Shown here piece by piece: positions 51,286 to 59,793 of a stretch of DNA of 64,000 nt. The position numbers were made by a program, and so were the translations under genes. The notes beneath the pieces were generated by a model. That model worked only from the letters and a program-made list of their open reading frames with translations, was not told where the DNA came from and searched no databases. The first letter of the stretch is position 1. Each line of letters opens with the position of its first letter. This DNA comes from Permianibacter sp046297695 (GTDB taxonomy: Bacteria > Pseudomonadota > Gammaproteobacteria > Enterobacterales > Permianibacteraceae), in the NCBI GenBank assembly GCA_046297695.1, contig JBKBHF010000010.1:25818-89817 (forward strand). The letters run 5' to 3'.

Positions 51286-51780
51286 TTATTCGCTGACGGT
51301 GACCTTTTCAATCACCACATCCTGCACCGGCACATCGGAGTGGTAGCCCGAGCGGCCGGTGGCGACGGCTTTGATCTTGTTGACCACGTCCATACCTTCT
51401 TTCACTTGGCCGAATACGCAGTAGCCCCAGCCTTGGGTGGTTTCGGATTTGAAGTCGAGGGAGTCGTTGTCCTTGACGTTGATGAAGAACTGGGCCGAGG
51501 CCGAGTGCGGCTCGCTGGTGCGGGCCATGGCGATGGTGCCGGTCTTGTTCGAGACGCCGTTGTTGGCTTCGTTCTTGATCGGTGCTTTGGTCGGCTTTTG
51601 CACCATGCCCGGCGCGAAGCCGCCACCCTGGATCATGAAGCCATTGATGACGCGGTGGAAAATGGTGTTGTCGTAGTGGCCAGAGCGGCAGTAGTCGAGG
51701 AAGTTGGCGACCGTGATCGGGGCCTTGTCGGCAAACAGTTCGAGGGTAATGTCGCCGTGGTTGGTATGCAGAGTGACCAT
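51286..51780 (-). CDS. ppiB: Cytoplasmic peptidyl-prolyl cis-trans isomerase (cyclophilin B type)
   Basis: A 164-residue cyclophilin without signal peptide. FHRVINGFMIQGGGF holds the catalytic Arg, and SASAQFFINVKDND the substrate cleft. FGQVKEGMDVVNKI ends the barrel. It catalyses prolyl isomerisation during folding. Divergent from cysS over a 232-base gap. Confidence 0.95.
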   Translation of the reverse strand: MVTLHTNHGDITLELFADKAPITVANFLDYCRSGHYDNTIFHRVINGFMIQGGGFAPGMVQKPTKAPIKNEANNGVSNKTGTIAMARTSEPHSASAQFFINVKDNDSLDFKSETTQGWGYCVFGQVKEGMDVVNKIKAVATGRSGYHSDVPVQDVVIEKVTVSE

Positions 51781-52012
51781 GTTTTCACCTGTAGTTTGGT
51801 AGGGCAGTTGGGTGGGTTGGGTTAATGAAGCCGGGGTAAGGGGTCGGTAAAGTCGGGCCAGAAGGCTGGGTTACCGGACGGGGCCCGGCTAGAATGACCG
51901 GCCCCGGATGGCGCATATGATAAACCGGGATGGCCGACTCGTCCGCCTCTGCGCCATGATTTGCGGCAGCTGGTCCAGCGCCCTTGTGCATTTTTGATTA
52001 GGAACCCCACCG

Positions 52013-53386
52013 ATGTTGCAGCTGTTCAACACCCTGACCCGGCAAAAAGAAGCGTTCAAACCCATGCATCCCGGCAAGGTCGGCATGTATGTCTGTGGTG
52101 TCACGGTTTATGACTACTGCCATATCGGCCATGGCCGGACCTACGTCAGCTTTGATGTCATCGCCCGCTACCTGCGCTTCTCCGGTTATGAGGTGACCGT
52201 GGTCCGCAACATCACCGATATCGACGACAAGATCATCAAGCGCGCCAACGAGCGCCAGACCGACTTCTCGGCGGTGGTCGATGAGTTCACCCAGGCGATG
52301 CACGAGGACTTTGCCGCACTCGGCATTCCAAAGCCGGACATCGAGCCGCGCGCGACCACCACCATCGCCGAAATCATCGCGATGAACGAGACGCTGATCG
52401 CCCGCGGCATGGCCTATGCTACGCCGTCCGGAGACGTCTATTACCGGGTCAACAAGTTCGCCGAGTATGGCCGCCTGAGCGGGCAGAGTCTGGAGGATTT
52501 GCAGTCTGGTGCCCGGGTCGAGATTGGCGAAGAGAAAGAAGATCCGCTCGATTTCGCGCTATGGAAAGCCGCCAAGCCGAACGAGCCGAGCTGGGATTCT
52601 CCGTGGGGCAAGGGCCGACCGGGCTGGCATATCGAATGCTCGGCGATGAGCAAGAAATGCCTCGGTGAGCATTTCGACATTCACGGCGGCGGTTCTGATC
52701 TGCAGTTCCCGCACCATGAAAACGAGATCGCCCAGAGCGAAGGCGCCAACGGCTGCAAATTCGTCAACTATTGGCTGCATACCGGTATGGTGCAGGTCGA
52801 CGCGGTCAAGATGTCGAAGAGTCTCGGCAACTTCTTTACGATTCGCGAAGTGCTGAAGGAATACGAGCCGGAAGTGGTGCGTTTCTTCCTGCTGTCCGGT
52901 CATTACCGCAGCCAGCTCAATTACAGCCAGGACAACCTCGACGCCGCCGCCGGCGCGCTCGAGCGCTTCTATACCGCGCTGCGCGGCGTGCCGGTGGTGA
53001 CTGAGCTCGCCGGTGAAGAATACGAGCAGCGCTTCCGCCACTCGATGGACGATGACTTCAACGTGCCGGAAGCGATGGCCGTGCTGTTCGACCTGGTCCG
53101 CGAAATCAACCGATTCAAAACCACCGACATGGCATTCGCTGCGCAACTCGCCGCGATGCTGCGCCGTTTGAGTGGTGTGCTCGGCATCGCCCAGCGCGAT
53201 CCGGAAGACTTTTTCAAAGCCGGTGCCGGCGATGATGCGGCACGCATCGAAGCGTTGATTCAAGAACGGCTCGACGCCCGCAAAGCCAAAAACTTTGCCC
53301 GCGCCGACGAGATCCGCAAGCAGCTGACCGCGGAAGGTATTGTGCTGGAAGATGGTGCCAACGGCACGACCTGGAAACGGGCGTAA
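52013..53386 (+). CDS. cysS: Cysteinyl-tRNA synthetase
   Basis: A 457-residue class Ia synthetase. The HIGH motif is CHIGHGRTY (residues ~37–45), with the zinc cysteine in YVCGVTVYD; a second zinc cysteine is in HIECSAMS. The KMSKS motif is at VKMSKSLGNF near 268. The DALR-like C-terminus has LDARKAKNFARADEIRKQL. Followed by a palindromic terminator (53418–53443). Confidence 0.97.
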   Translation: MLQLFNTLTRQKEAFKPMHPGKVGMYVCGVTVYDYCHIGHGRTYVSFDVIARYLRFSGYEVTVVRNITDIDDKIIKRANERQTDFSAVVDEFTQAMHEDFAALGIPKPDIEPRATTTIAEIIAMNETLIARGMAYATPSGDVYYRVNKFAEYGRLSGQSLEDLQSGARVEIGEEKEDPLDFALWKAAKPNEPSWDSPWGKGRPGWHIECSAMSKKCLGEHFDIHGGGSDLQFPHHENEIAQSEGANGCKFVNYWLHTGMVQVDAVKMSKSLGNFFTIREVLKEYEPEVVRFFLLSGHYRSQLNYSQDNLDAAAGALERFYTALRGVPVVTELAGEEYEQRFRHSMDDDFNVPEAMAVLFDLVREINRFKTTDMAFAAQLAAMLRRLSGVLGIAQRDPEDFFKAGAGDDAARIEALIQERLDARKAKNFARADEIRKQLTAEGIVLEDGANGTTWKRA

Positions 53387-53413
53387 GCGTCGACCGATTT
53401 CTGGATGAAACGA

Positions 53414-53498
53414 GTAGGGTGCGCCATGCGCACCTTATTTTTTGCAATTCATTGCGAGGTTTGAGTCCAGTGCGGTCGGTGCGCATGGCGCACGCTAC
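53414..53498. repeat. GTAGGGTGCGCC-type palindromic pair
   Basis: GTAGGGTGCGCCATGCGCACC (53414–53434) and GGTGCGCATGGCGCACGCTAC (53478–53498) are inverted copies about 43 bases apart. Each is itself a palindrome. Confidence 0.75.
53418..53443 (+). terminator. Terminator-like palindrome after cysS
   Basis: GGTGCGC-CAT-GCGCACC, a 7-base-pair stem with a 3-base loop, is followed by TTATTTTTT. It is part of the larger inverted pair at 53414–53498 and starts about 31 bases after cysS. Confidence 0.75.
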
Positions 53499-53656
53499 GA
53501 GGCGGGTTCGATAACGCAGAACGGCGAGGAGACGTTTCATGCAGGGAAGTCGCAGCATCAAAGGGTGTTGCACTTCCGATTTGAATCCGCCTGTTGTTCG
53601 GGGTCGCGGCCGAGCAGGCATTTGAAGTCAGCTGGTCGTAGTCGCTGCGTACCGTC

Positions 53657-53824
53657 ATGTTCCTGTTTATCGGCGTAATGGTGGTTGGTGTGCTGGCCAG
53701 CATTCTGAAAACGCTGATTAGCGCTGGGATTCAGGTCTTGGGGTTGGCGGTGGGGCAATCCGAGGACGGCAAGCAGCCGAATGCGAAGTCCTATCAGGGC
53801 GATGCGGTTGATCGTGGACGGTAA
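53657..53824 (+). CDS. Possible 55-residue membrane microprotein
   Basis: An ATG frame encodes one hydrophobic helix (MFLFIGVMVVGVLASILKTL, residues 1–20) and a polar tail (GQSEDGKQPNAKSYQGDAVD). A further ~19 upstream codons in frame read RLLFGVAAEQAFEVSWS before a TAG at 53639, which hints at a shortened older gene. No clear ribosome site. A good terminator follows 30 bases later. I do not recognise a family. Confidence 0.4.
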   Translation: MFLFIGVMVVGVLASILKTLISAGIQVLGLAVGQSEDGKQPNAKSYQGDAVDRGR

Positions 53825-53850
53825 CGGCTTATCTGTTAAGCGGACAAAAC

Positions 53851-53881
53851 AAAAGGCGCCGTCAGGCGCCTGTTTCTTTTT
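53851..53881. terminator. Bidirectional hairpin terminator
   Basis: AGGCGCC / GGCGCCT with loop GTCA, preceded by AAACAAAA and followed by GTTTCTTTTTG. It ends the minus-strand acyltransferase gene and any plus-strand transcript from the microprotein frame. Confidence 0.85.
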
Positions 53882-53886
53882 GACTG

Positions 53887-54780
53887 TCAACTGCGCGCCA
53901 GCATATGGCCAATGCGCTGATCCTTTTCCAGCCAGAGCTCGTTGAGCCAGGCCTGGAAGCGGACGCGATAGTCTTTGTCTTCTTCGTAGTTGCCGACCAG
54001 TTCTTTTGTCACTGGCAGGCTGCGGATATGGACGCGGACATCGGTGACTTTGCCGCACAGAAAATCCCAGAACGAATGCGCTTTTCGCGGGTAGACGATG
54101 GTGACGTCGAGAATGCGGTGCAGCTGTTCGCCCATCGCAGTCAGAACAAAGCCGGCGCCACCCGCTTTCGGTTTCAGCAGATGTTTGAACGGTGATTGGG
54201 TGTGCTTGGCTTTGGCCGGCGTATAGCGGGTGCCTTCGACGAAGTTCATGATCGACACCGGCATGGTGCGGAATTTCTCGCAGGCCTTGCGGGTGGTTTC
54301 CATGTCCTTGCCCTTCATTTCCGGGTGCTTGGCGAGGTAGCTTTTGCTGTAGCGCTTCATGAACGGAAAATCGAGCGCCCACCAGCCGAGGCCGATCACC
54401 GGCACCCAGATCAGTTCCTGTTTCAGGAAGAACTTCATGAACGGAATGCGACGGTTGAAAACCTTCTGCAGCACCAGAATGTCGGCCCAGCTCTGGTGAT
54501 TGGACAGCACCAGATACCAGTCATCGCGTTTCAAGCTTTCCAGCCCTTCAACCTGCCAGCGGATTTTTTTGGTCAGGGCATGGATGCCATTATTGATGCT
54601 GATCCAGGTGGTGGCGAGGCCATCAAGGATGCGGTTGAAGAATGCGCGTATGGCCGTCACCGGTAGCAGCAGCTTGAGCAAGGCCACGGTGAATAGCGGA
54701 ATGCAGATCAGGAGGGTGTTCAGGGAAATCAGCAGCATCGAAACGATGCCTTTGATCGGACCGGGTAGGAAGCGGAGCAT
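53887..54780 (-). CDS. YihG-like lysophospholipid acyltransferase
   Basis: A 297-residue inner-membrane PlsC-superfamily acyltransferase of the YihG type. The catalytic NHQSWAD motif is in LVLSNHQSWADILVLQKVF near residue 95, and the FVEGTRYTPAK motif near 180. Two membrane segments start the protein (residues ~9–45). YihG relatives acylate lysophosphatidic acid. The ATG at 54780 is preferred over an upstream TTG. Confidence 0.9.
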   Translation of the reverse strand: MLRFLPGPIKGIVSMLLISLNTLLICIPLFTVALLKLLLPVTAIRAFFNRILDGLATTWISINNGIHALTKKIRWQVEGLESLKRDDWYLVLSNHQSWADILVLQKVFNRRIPFMKFFLKQELIWVPVIGLGWWALDFPFMKRYSKSYLAKHPEMKGKDMETTRKACEKFRTMPVSIMNFVEGTRYTPAKAKHTQSPFKHLLKPKAGGAGFVLTAMGEQLHRILDVTIVYPRKAHSFWDFLCGKVTDVRVHIRSLPVTKELVGNYEEDKDYRVRFQAWLNELWLEKDQRIGHMLARS

Positions 54781-54860
54781 GGTGAGAGTCGTCAAACCGA
54801 AGTGGCGGCGATTCTAACAGTTTTGCCGGTCTTGGCCGAAGCTTGGCACGCATGTTAGGG

Positions 54861-54953
54861 CTGTGGGAGCGGGCTTGCCCGCGATTCTTGGGCGAGGTGA
54901 GCGTAATCTCACATGAGTCAAACCCGTTATCGCGGGCGAGCCTGCGCCCACAG
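54861..54953. repeat. REP-type inverted pair
   Basis: CTGTGGGAGCGGGCTTGCCCGCGAT and ATCGCGGGCGAGCCTGCGCCCACAG are inverted, about 43 bases apart. It is a variant of the same GTGGGAGCGG family, with a GGCTTGCCC core. Confidence 0.8.
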
Positions 54954-54978
54954 GATTCCTTCCGGTTAGCGGCTGGGA

Positions 54979-56439
54979 TCAACGATCGCCGGTGCGGGTC
55001 ACTTCGCCGACTCGCAGCACTTTCAGTACGTTGGTGCCGCCGCCTTCGCCGATCACGTCGCCCTTGGTGAGGATCACCAGATCGCCGTCGTCCAGCCAGT
55101 GGTGGTCGCGCAGGTAGTTGATGACGGCGCGGTTGACCTCTTCCGGCGGCAGTTTGTTGTAGTCGAACAGGTGCGGAAACACGCCGCGGTACAGCGCCAT
55201 CCTCCGGCAGGTCGACAGCCGGCGGCTGACCGCGAAAATCGGAATACCGGAGCGGATACGCGACATCCAGATCGGCGTGGCGCCGCTTTCGGTCAGCGCG
55301 ATGATCGCTTTGATCGGCATGTGGTTGGCGAGGTACATGCTCGCCATCGCAATGCCTTCTTCGACATGCTTGAATTTGTCGTCCATCCGGTGCCGCGACA
55401 GCCGTGATTTGGCCTGGCTTTCGGCGCCGCGACAGACCCGGTCCATGGCTTCGATGACTTTCGGCGGATTCTTGCCGACGGCGGTTTCGGCCGACAGCAT
55501 TACCGCGTCGGTGCCATCGAGCACGGCGTTGGCGACGTCGAACACTTCGGCGCGGGTCGGGATCGGGCTTTCGATCATCGACTCCATCATCTGGGTCGCG
55601 ACAATGACGCCGCGATCGAGATGGCGGGCTTGCGCGACCATGTGCTTCTGCACGGCCGGCAATTCGGCGTCGCCGATCTCGACGCCGAGATCGCCGCGGG
55701 CGACCATCACGGCATCGGAGGCGCGGATGATTTCATCGAGATTCTGCAGCGCTTCGACTCGCTCGACTTTGGCAACGACGCCGGCGCGCGAGCCGGCTTC
55801 GAGCAAGAGCGCCCGGCATTCGTCGATGTCATCGGCGCTGCGCGGAAAACTCATGGCGACAAAATCAGCTTCCAGTTGCGCCGCCGTCTTGATGTCCTGC
55901 TTGTCCTTGTCGGTGATCGCTTTCGCCGACAGACCGCCGCCCTGGCGGTTGATGCCCTTGTTGTTCGACAGCTCGCCACCGGCCACCACCACGGTGTCGA
56001 TACGCTCGCCTTTGACGCCGGTGACTTTCAACACAATGCGGCCGTCATCGAGCAGTAGCGTGTCGCCGGCGCGGACGTCTTTCGGCAAATCCCTGTAATC
56101 GATGCCGACCTGGGTTTCGTCGCCGTCCTCTTTGCCAAGACCGGCGTCGAGGGCGAACGCGGCGCCTTCTTTCAGCGTCACGGACTTGTTCTTGAAGCGC
56201 GAGACGCGGATTTTCGGCCCTTGTAGATCGACCAGAATGGCAACAAAGCGCTTGGCTTCATCGGCCAGGCGGCGGACCAGATCAACCCGGGCGGCATGGT
56301 CTTCCACCGAACCGTGCGACATGTTCATCCGGACGACATCGACGCCGGCGCGGATCATCTCGCGCAAGACGTCTTCACGGGTGCTGGCGGGGCCAAGGGT
56401 GGCAATGATTTTGGTGCGACGCGGGGCGGGATTGGACAT
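54979..56439 (-). CDS. pyk: Pyruvate kinase (PykA type)
   Basis: A 486-residue glycolytic enzyme that converts PEP and ADP to pyruvate and ATP. ATLGPAS and RMNMSHGS start the barrel. The catalytic block is VARGDLGVEIGDAELPAVQK, followed by VATQMMESMIESPIPTRAEV. The C-terminal effector domain contains ALTESGATPIWMSRIRSGIP. The PykA (AMP/sugar-phosphate-activated) branch is likely from length and sequence. Confidence 0.95.
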   Translation of the reverse strand: MSNPAPRRTKIIATLGPASTREDVLREMIRAGVDVVRMNMSHGSVEDHAARVDLVRRLADEAKRFVAILVDLQGPKIRVSRFKNKSVTLKEGAAFALDAGLGKEDGDETQVGIDYRDLPKDVRAGDTLLLDDGRIVLKVTGVKGERIDTVVVAGGELSNNKGINRQGGGLSAKAITDKDKQDIKTAAQLEADFVAMSFPRSADDIDECRALLLEAGSRAGVVAKVERVEALQNLDEIIRASDAVMVARGDLGVEIGDAELPAVQKHMVAQARHLDRGVIVATQMMESMIESPIPTRAEVFDVANAVLDGTDAVMLSAETAVGKNPPKVIEAMDRVCRGAESQAKSRLSRHRMDDKFKHVEEGIAMASMYLANHMPIKAIIALTESGATPIWMSRIRSGIPIFAVSRRLSTCRRMALYRGVFPHLFDYNKLPPEEVNRAVINYLRDHHWLDDGDLVILTKGDVIGEGGGTNVLKVLRVGEVTRTGDR

Positions 56440-56610
56440 GGTCTGCCGTCTGCTCGGTTGTTATGGTGGCAAGGTGCGCACGGACTCAGTGGTGAGTACG
56501 TGCGCCAGTTGCGCCAAGCATAGCGGCAGCATCAGCCAGACAACAATGCAGATGGAGGCGATTCGTCATGACAAACGTATGCATCATGACGAATCGCAAG
56601 GCTTTCGAAA

Positions 56611-57465
56611 TTATTTATGCAGTTCGGTGCAGGCGTAGAGCGTGTTTTGCAGCAGCGTGGCGACAGTCATCGGACCAACGCCACCTGGCACCGGCGTGAT
56701 CCAGCCGGCGCGCTCCGCGGCGCTGGCGAACTCGACATCGCCGCACAGCTTGCCGTTTTCCAGCCGGTTGATGCCGACGTCGATCACGATCGCACCGGGC
56801 TTGATCCACTCACCCTTGACGAAATTCGGCCGGCCGACACCGACCACGACCAGATCGGCACGGCCGATCTCTTCCGCGAGGTTCTGGGTCTTGCTGTTGC
56901 AGACGGTGACTGTGCAGTCGGCAAGCAACAGTTCCAACGCCATCGGGCGGCCGACGATGTTGGACGCGCCGACCACGCAGGCTTTCAGGCCGCGCAGGTT
57001 GACGCCGGTTTCGCGGATCAGGGTCATGCAGCCATAAGGCGTACACGGGCGCAGCAGCGGCCGCTTCTGGGCCAGCCGGCCAAAGTTGTAAGGGTGGAAG
57101 CCATCGACGTCCTTGTCCGGGCGGATGCGCTCGACCACCGTGTCGGCGTCGATCTGGGCCGGCAGTGGCAGCTGCACCAGAATGCCGTCGACGGTCGGGT
57201 CGGCATTGAGCTTGTCGATCAGGGCCAGCACGTCGGCCTGCGGCGTTTCCGCCGGCAGGTTGTACTCGAACGAGACAAAGCCGGCTTCCTTGCAGCGTTT
57301 GCGCTTGGCACCGACGTACACCTGCGAGGCCGGATTGTCGCCTACCAGGATCACCGCCAGGCCGGGGGCGCGTTCGCCGCGGCTGGCGCGGGCGGTGACT
57401 TCGGCGGCGATGGTGGCTTGCAGGCGGTCGGCAACGGCTTTGCCGTCGATCAGTTTCGCGGTCAT
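56611..57465 (-). CDS. folD: Bifunctional methylenetetrahydrofolate dehydrogenase/cyclohydrolase
   Basis: A 284-residue one-carbon enzyme. The signature GDNPASQVYVGAKRKRC has Y and K of the active site near residue 50. PLPAQIDADTVVERIRPDKD and SNIVGRPMALELLLADCTVT (NADP site near 165) are standard. PVPGGVGPMTVATLLQNTL closes it. folD beside cysS, lpxH and the tRNA cluster recalls Pseudomonas. Confidence 0.96.
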   Translation of the reverse strand: MTAKLIDGKAVADRLQATIAAEVTARASRGERAPGLAVILVGDNPASQVYVGAKRKRCKEAGFVSFEYNLPAETPQADVLALIDKLNADPTVDGILVQLPLPAQIDADTVVERIRPDKDVDGFHPYNFGRLAQKRPLLRPCTPYGCMTLIRETGVNLRGLKACVVGASNIVGRPMALELLLADCTVTVCNSKTQNLAEEIGRADLVVVGVGRPNFVKGEWIKPGAIVIDVGINRLENGKLCGDVEFASAAERAGWITPVPGGVGPMTVATLLQNTLYACTELHK

Positions 57466-57563
57466 GGTCAGGTCGGAGCAGGGAAAAAAGGGGCGCCATT
57501 GTCGCAATTTTGGCCAGTTTTCCCAAGCATGCCGCCCCGCTTTATTCGAATGCTGCCAGCAAA

Positions 57564-57592
57564 TTGACGAGGCCGGGGACGGCCTGTATCAT
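57564..57592 (+). promoter_or_regulatory. Sigma-70 promoter of the tRNA operon, stringent-type discriminator
   Basis: TTGACG (57564–57569), exactly 17 bases, then TATCAT (57587–57592), followed by the GC-rich GCCGCGCTCGCC. The first tRNA starts 44 bases later. A GC discriminator is typical of promoters shut off by ppGpp and DksA. Confidence 0.7.
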
Positions 57593-57635
57593 GCCGCGCT
57601 CGCCGAATGCGGCGTGGCAAAAACGCGACGATTTT

Positions 57636-57712
57636 CGGGGAATAGCGCAGCTTGGTAGCGCACCTGTTTTGGGTACAGGGGGTCGTGGGTTCGAATCCCT
57701 CTTCCCCGACCA
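57636..57712 (+). tRNA. tRNA-Pro (anticodon TGG)
   Basis: A 77-base cloverleaf with acceptor CGGGGAA / TTCCCCG, encoded CCA, anticodon loop TTTTGGG, and T-loop GGTTCGAATC. First of four tRNAs. The anticodon reads as Pro. Confidence 0.96.
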
Positions 57713-57770
57713 ATCGCGCGTTTGCCCTTGTAGTCGTCCCGGACGACCGCCAGGGTCTCGAACCGGTCAT

Positions 57771-57847
57771 GCGCTCGTAGCTCAGCTGGATAGAGCATCG
57801 GCCTTCTAAGCCGAGGGTCGCAGGTTCGACTCCTGCCGGGCGCGCCA
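57771..57847 (+). tRNA. tRNA-Arg (anticodon TCT)
   Basis: A 77-base cloverleaf with acceptor GCGCTCG / CGGGCGC, G73 and CCA. The anticodon arm CGGC-CTTCTAA-GCCG gives TCT, read as Arg (AGA/AGG). T-loop GGTTCGACTC. Confidence 0.95.
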
Positions 57848-57883
57848 TCCCGGCGGCCGTACGCAGGCGTACACGTTTCACTG

Positions 57884-57959
57884 GTGGGTGTAGCTCAGTT
57901 GGTAGAGCCCCGGATTGTGATTCCGGTTGTCGTGGGTTCAAGTCCCATCACTCACCCCA
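57884..57959 (+). tRNA. tRNA-His (anticodon GTG)
   Basis: A 76-base cloverleaf with acceptor GTGGGTG / CACTCAC and C73. The extra G-1 at 57883 is encoded. The anticodon loop is TTGTGAT. CCA is encoded. Confidence 0.96.
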
Positions 57960-58117
57960 ATTCAGGCGATGAGCAAGCAATGTGCTCGTCGGCAGGGTGG
58001 TAAGCTGGCCGGGTTCCGGCCAGTGGCTGTAGAACAAGTCTTCCTCTTACACCGGTCCAGCGGCGTTTCTGGCCCATGACCGCCAGTACGCAGAGGGTCC
58101 GGTGAAGCCGGATCGCA

Positions 58118-58202
58118 GCGAAAGTGGCGAAATTGGTAGACGCACTGGATTTAGGTTCCAGCGCCGCAAGGCGTGAGAGTTCGAGTCTCTCCTTTCGCAC
58201 CA
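58118..58202 (+). tRNA. tRNA-Leu (anticodon TAG)
   Basis: An 85-base class II tRNA with a long variable arm (CGCCGCAAGGCG), acceptor GCGAAAG / CTTTCGC, A73 and CCA. The anticodon loop TTTAGGT gives TAG. Confidence 0.96.
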
Positions 58203-58206
58203 ATTC

Positions 58207-58235
58207 GCCAACAGCCGGGTATGCCGGCTGTTGGC
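58207..58235 (+). terminator. Hairpin after the tRNA operon
   Basis: GCCAACAGCCGG / CCGGCTGTTGGC, a perfect 12-base-pair stem with loop GTATG, 5 bases after tRNA-Leu. The following ATTTGGGTTTGG is a weak T run, so read-through into tig is possible. Confidence 0.6.
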
Positions 58236-58319
58236 ATTTGGGTTTGGTCTCGGCAGTGGAAGTCGCGGATTTTGAACTCTGCAGAGAGCGTCGCTCTTTG
58301 CTGCAACGGGAGTAACACC

Positions 58320-59624
58320 ATGCAAGTTTCCGTCGAAGTGCTGAACGGTCTTGAGCGTCGCGTCACCATCGGTGTGCCGGCCGAATCGATCGAATCCGAA
58401 ATCAACAAGCGTTTGCAGCAACTGGCCCGCAGCCAGCGCCTGCCGGGCTTCCGTCCGGGCAAGCTGCCGATGAACGTGGTCAACCAGCGCTGGGGTGAAA
58501 CTGTCCGTCGCGAAGTCTGGGGCGACACCATGCAGCGCTCGTTCTACGAAGCGGTGATGAAGGAAAAGCTGAATCCGGCCGGCAATCCGCGCATCGAGCC
58601 GAAAACGCTCGAGGCTGGCAAGGATGTCGAGTTCACCGCGACCTTCGAGGTATATCCAGAATTCACCGTGCAGGGGCTCGACAACATCACGGTTGAAAAA
58701 CCGGTGGCCAGCGTCACTGACGCTGATGTCGAAACCATGCTGGAAACCCTGCGCAAGCAGCGTGCCAGCTGGGCGGTGGTGGAGCGCGCCGCGAAAGAGG
58801 GGGATCAGGTCACCATCGATTTCGTCGGCACGGTTGATGGTGTCGCCTTCGAAGGTGGTAGCGCCAATGGCGTCAAGGTCGTGATCGGCTCGAACAGCAT
58901 GATCCCGGGTTTCGAAGAGGGGCTGGTCGGTGCCAAGGCCGGTGGCAGCGTCGAGCTGAACGTGACCTTCCCGGAAGACTACGGCAACAAGGATCTGGCC
59001 GGCAAAGCGGCTGTGTTCAAGGTCAATGTCACCAGCGTGTCCGAGCAGAAACTGCCGGAGCTGGATGATGCCTTCGTCGCGCTGTTCGGCCTGAGCTCGG
59101 GCGGTGTCGCCGCACTGAAAGTCGAAGTGCGCAAGAACATGGAGCGTGAGCTGCGTCAGGTCGTCAAGAACAAGATCAAGGCGCAGGTCATGGACGGTCT
59201 GATCAAAGAAAACGAAGTCGCACTCCCGACCGCGTTGGTCAACCAGGAAATCGAGCGGCTGCGTCAGCAGGCCAACCGTGAACTCGGCATGGCCACCCGC
59301 AAGAAAGAACTGCCGGAGCTGCCGGCCTCGCTGTTTGCCGAACAGGCCAAGCGCCGCGTTTCGCTCGGTCTCATCGTTGGCGAAGTGATTCGCGCCAACA
59401 AGATCGAAACCGATGGCAACCGCGTTCGCGCTGCAGTGGAAGACATCGCCTCGGCCTACGAAACGCCGTCCGAAGTCGTCAACTGGTATTACAGCAACAA
59501 GCGTGAGCTGGCCCAGATGGAAGCGCTGGTGCTCGAAGATCAGGTTGTTGATTTTGTGCTCAGCAAGGCACAAGTCACTGAAAAGCCTGTATCTTTTGAT
59601 GAGCTGATGAACAAGCGCCAGTAA
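58320..59624 (+). CDS. tig: Trigger factor
   Basis: A 434-residue ribosome-associated chaperone and prolyl isomerase. The ribosome-binding signature is in SQRLPGFRPGKLP (residues ~40–52). The FKBP-like domain spans ~150–245 (GDQVTIDFVG, GSNSMIPGFEEGL). The C-terminal chaperone arms follow. ATG 58320 with GGGAG upstream fits the family. tig–clpP–clpX–lon is a highly conserved proteostasis block. Confidence 0.97.
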   Translation: MQVSVEVLNGLERRVTIGVPAESIESEINKRLQQLARSQRLPGFRPGKLPMNVVNQRWGETVRREVWGDTMQRSFYEAVMKEKLNPAGNPRIEPKTLEAGKDVEFTATFEVYPEFTVQGLDNITVEKPVASVTDADVETMLETLRKQRASWAVVERAAKEGDQVTIDFVGTVDGVAFEGGSANGVKVVIGSNSMIPGFEEGLVGAKAGGSVELNVTFPEDYGNKDLAGKAAVFKVNVTSVSEQKLPELDDAFVALFGLSSGGVAALKVEVRKNMERELRQVVKNKIKAQVMDGLIKENEVALPTALVNQEIERLRQQANRELGMATRKKELPELPASLFAEQAKRRVSLGLIVGEVIRANKIETDGNRVRAAVEDIASAYETPSEVVNWYYSNKRELAQMEALVLEDQVVDFVLSKAQVTEKPVSFDELMNKRQ

Positions 59625-59693
59625 TTGCTGCGCTTTTCATGAGAACACAAACCCCGGTTGCTGGTGACGGCATCCGGGGTTCGCTATCATGGC

Positions 59694-59721
59694 CTTTACG
59701 AAATCGGTTTTGACCCCATCT
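59694..59721 (+). promoter_or_regulatory. Candidate sigma-32 (heat-shock) promoter of clpP
   Basis: CTTTAC (-35-like, 4 of 6 matches to CTTGAA), 14 bases, then CCCCATCT (-10). The clpP ATG is about 70 bases downstream. Spacing is right; the -35 is imperfect. Confidence 0.5.
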
Positions 59722-59793
59722 CGTGTAGACCGTGGCGTCACCAGCCGTACATGCCGGCGCGACGCTCTCCAAAAGCCACAACAAGGAATGCTC

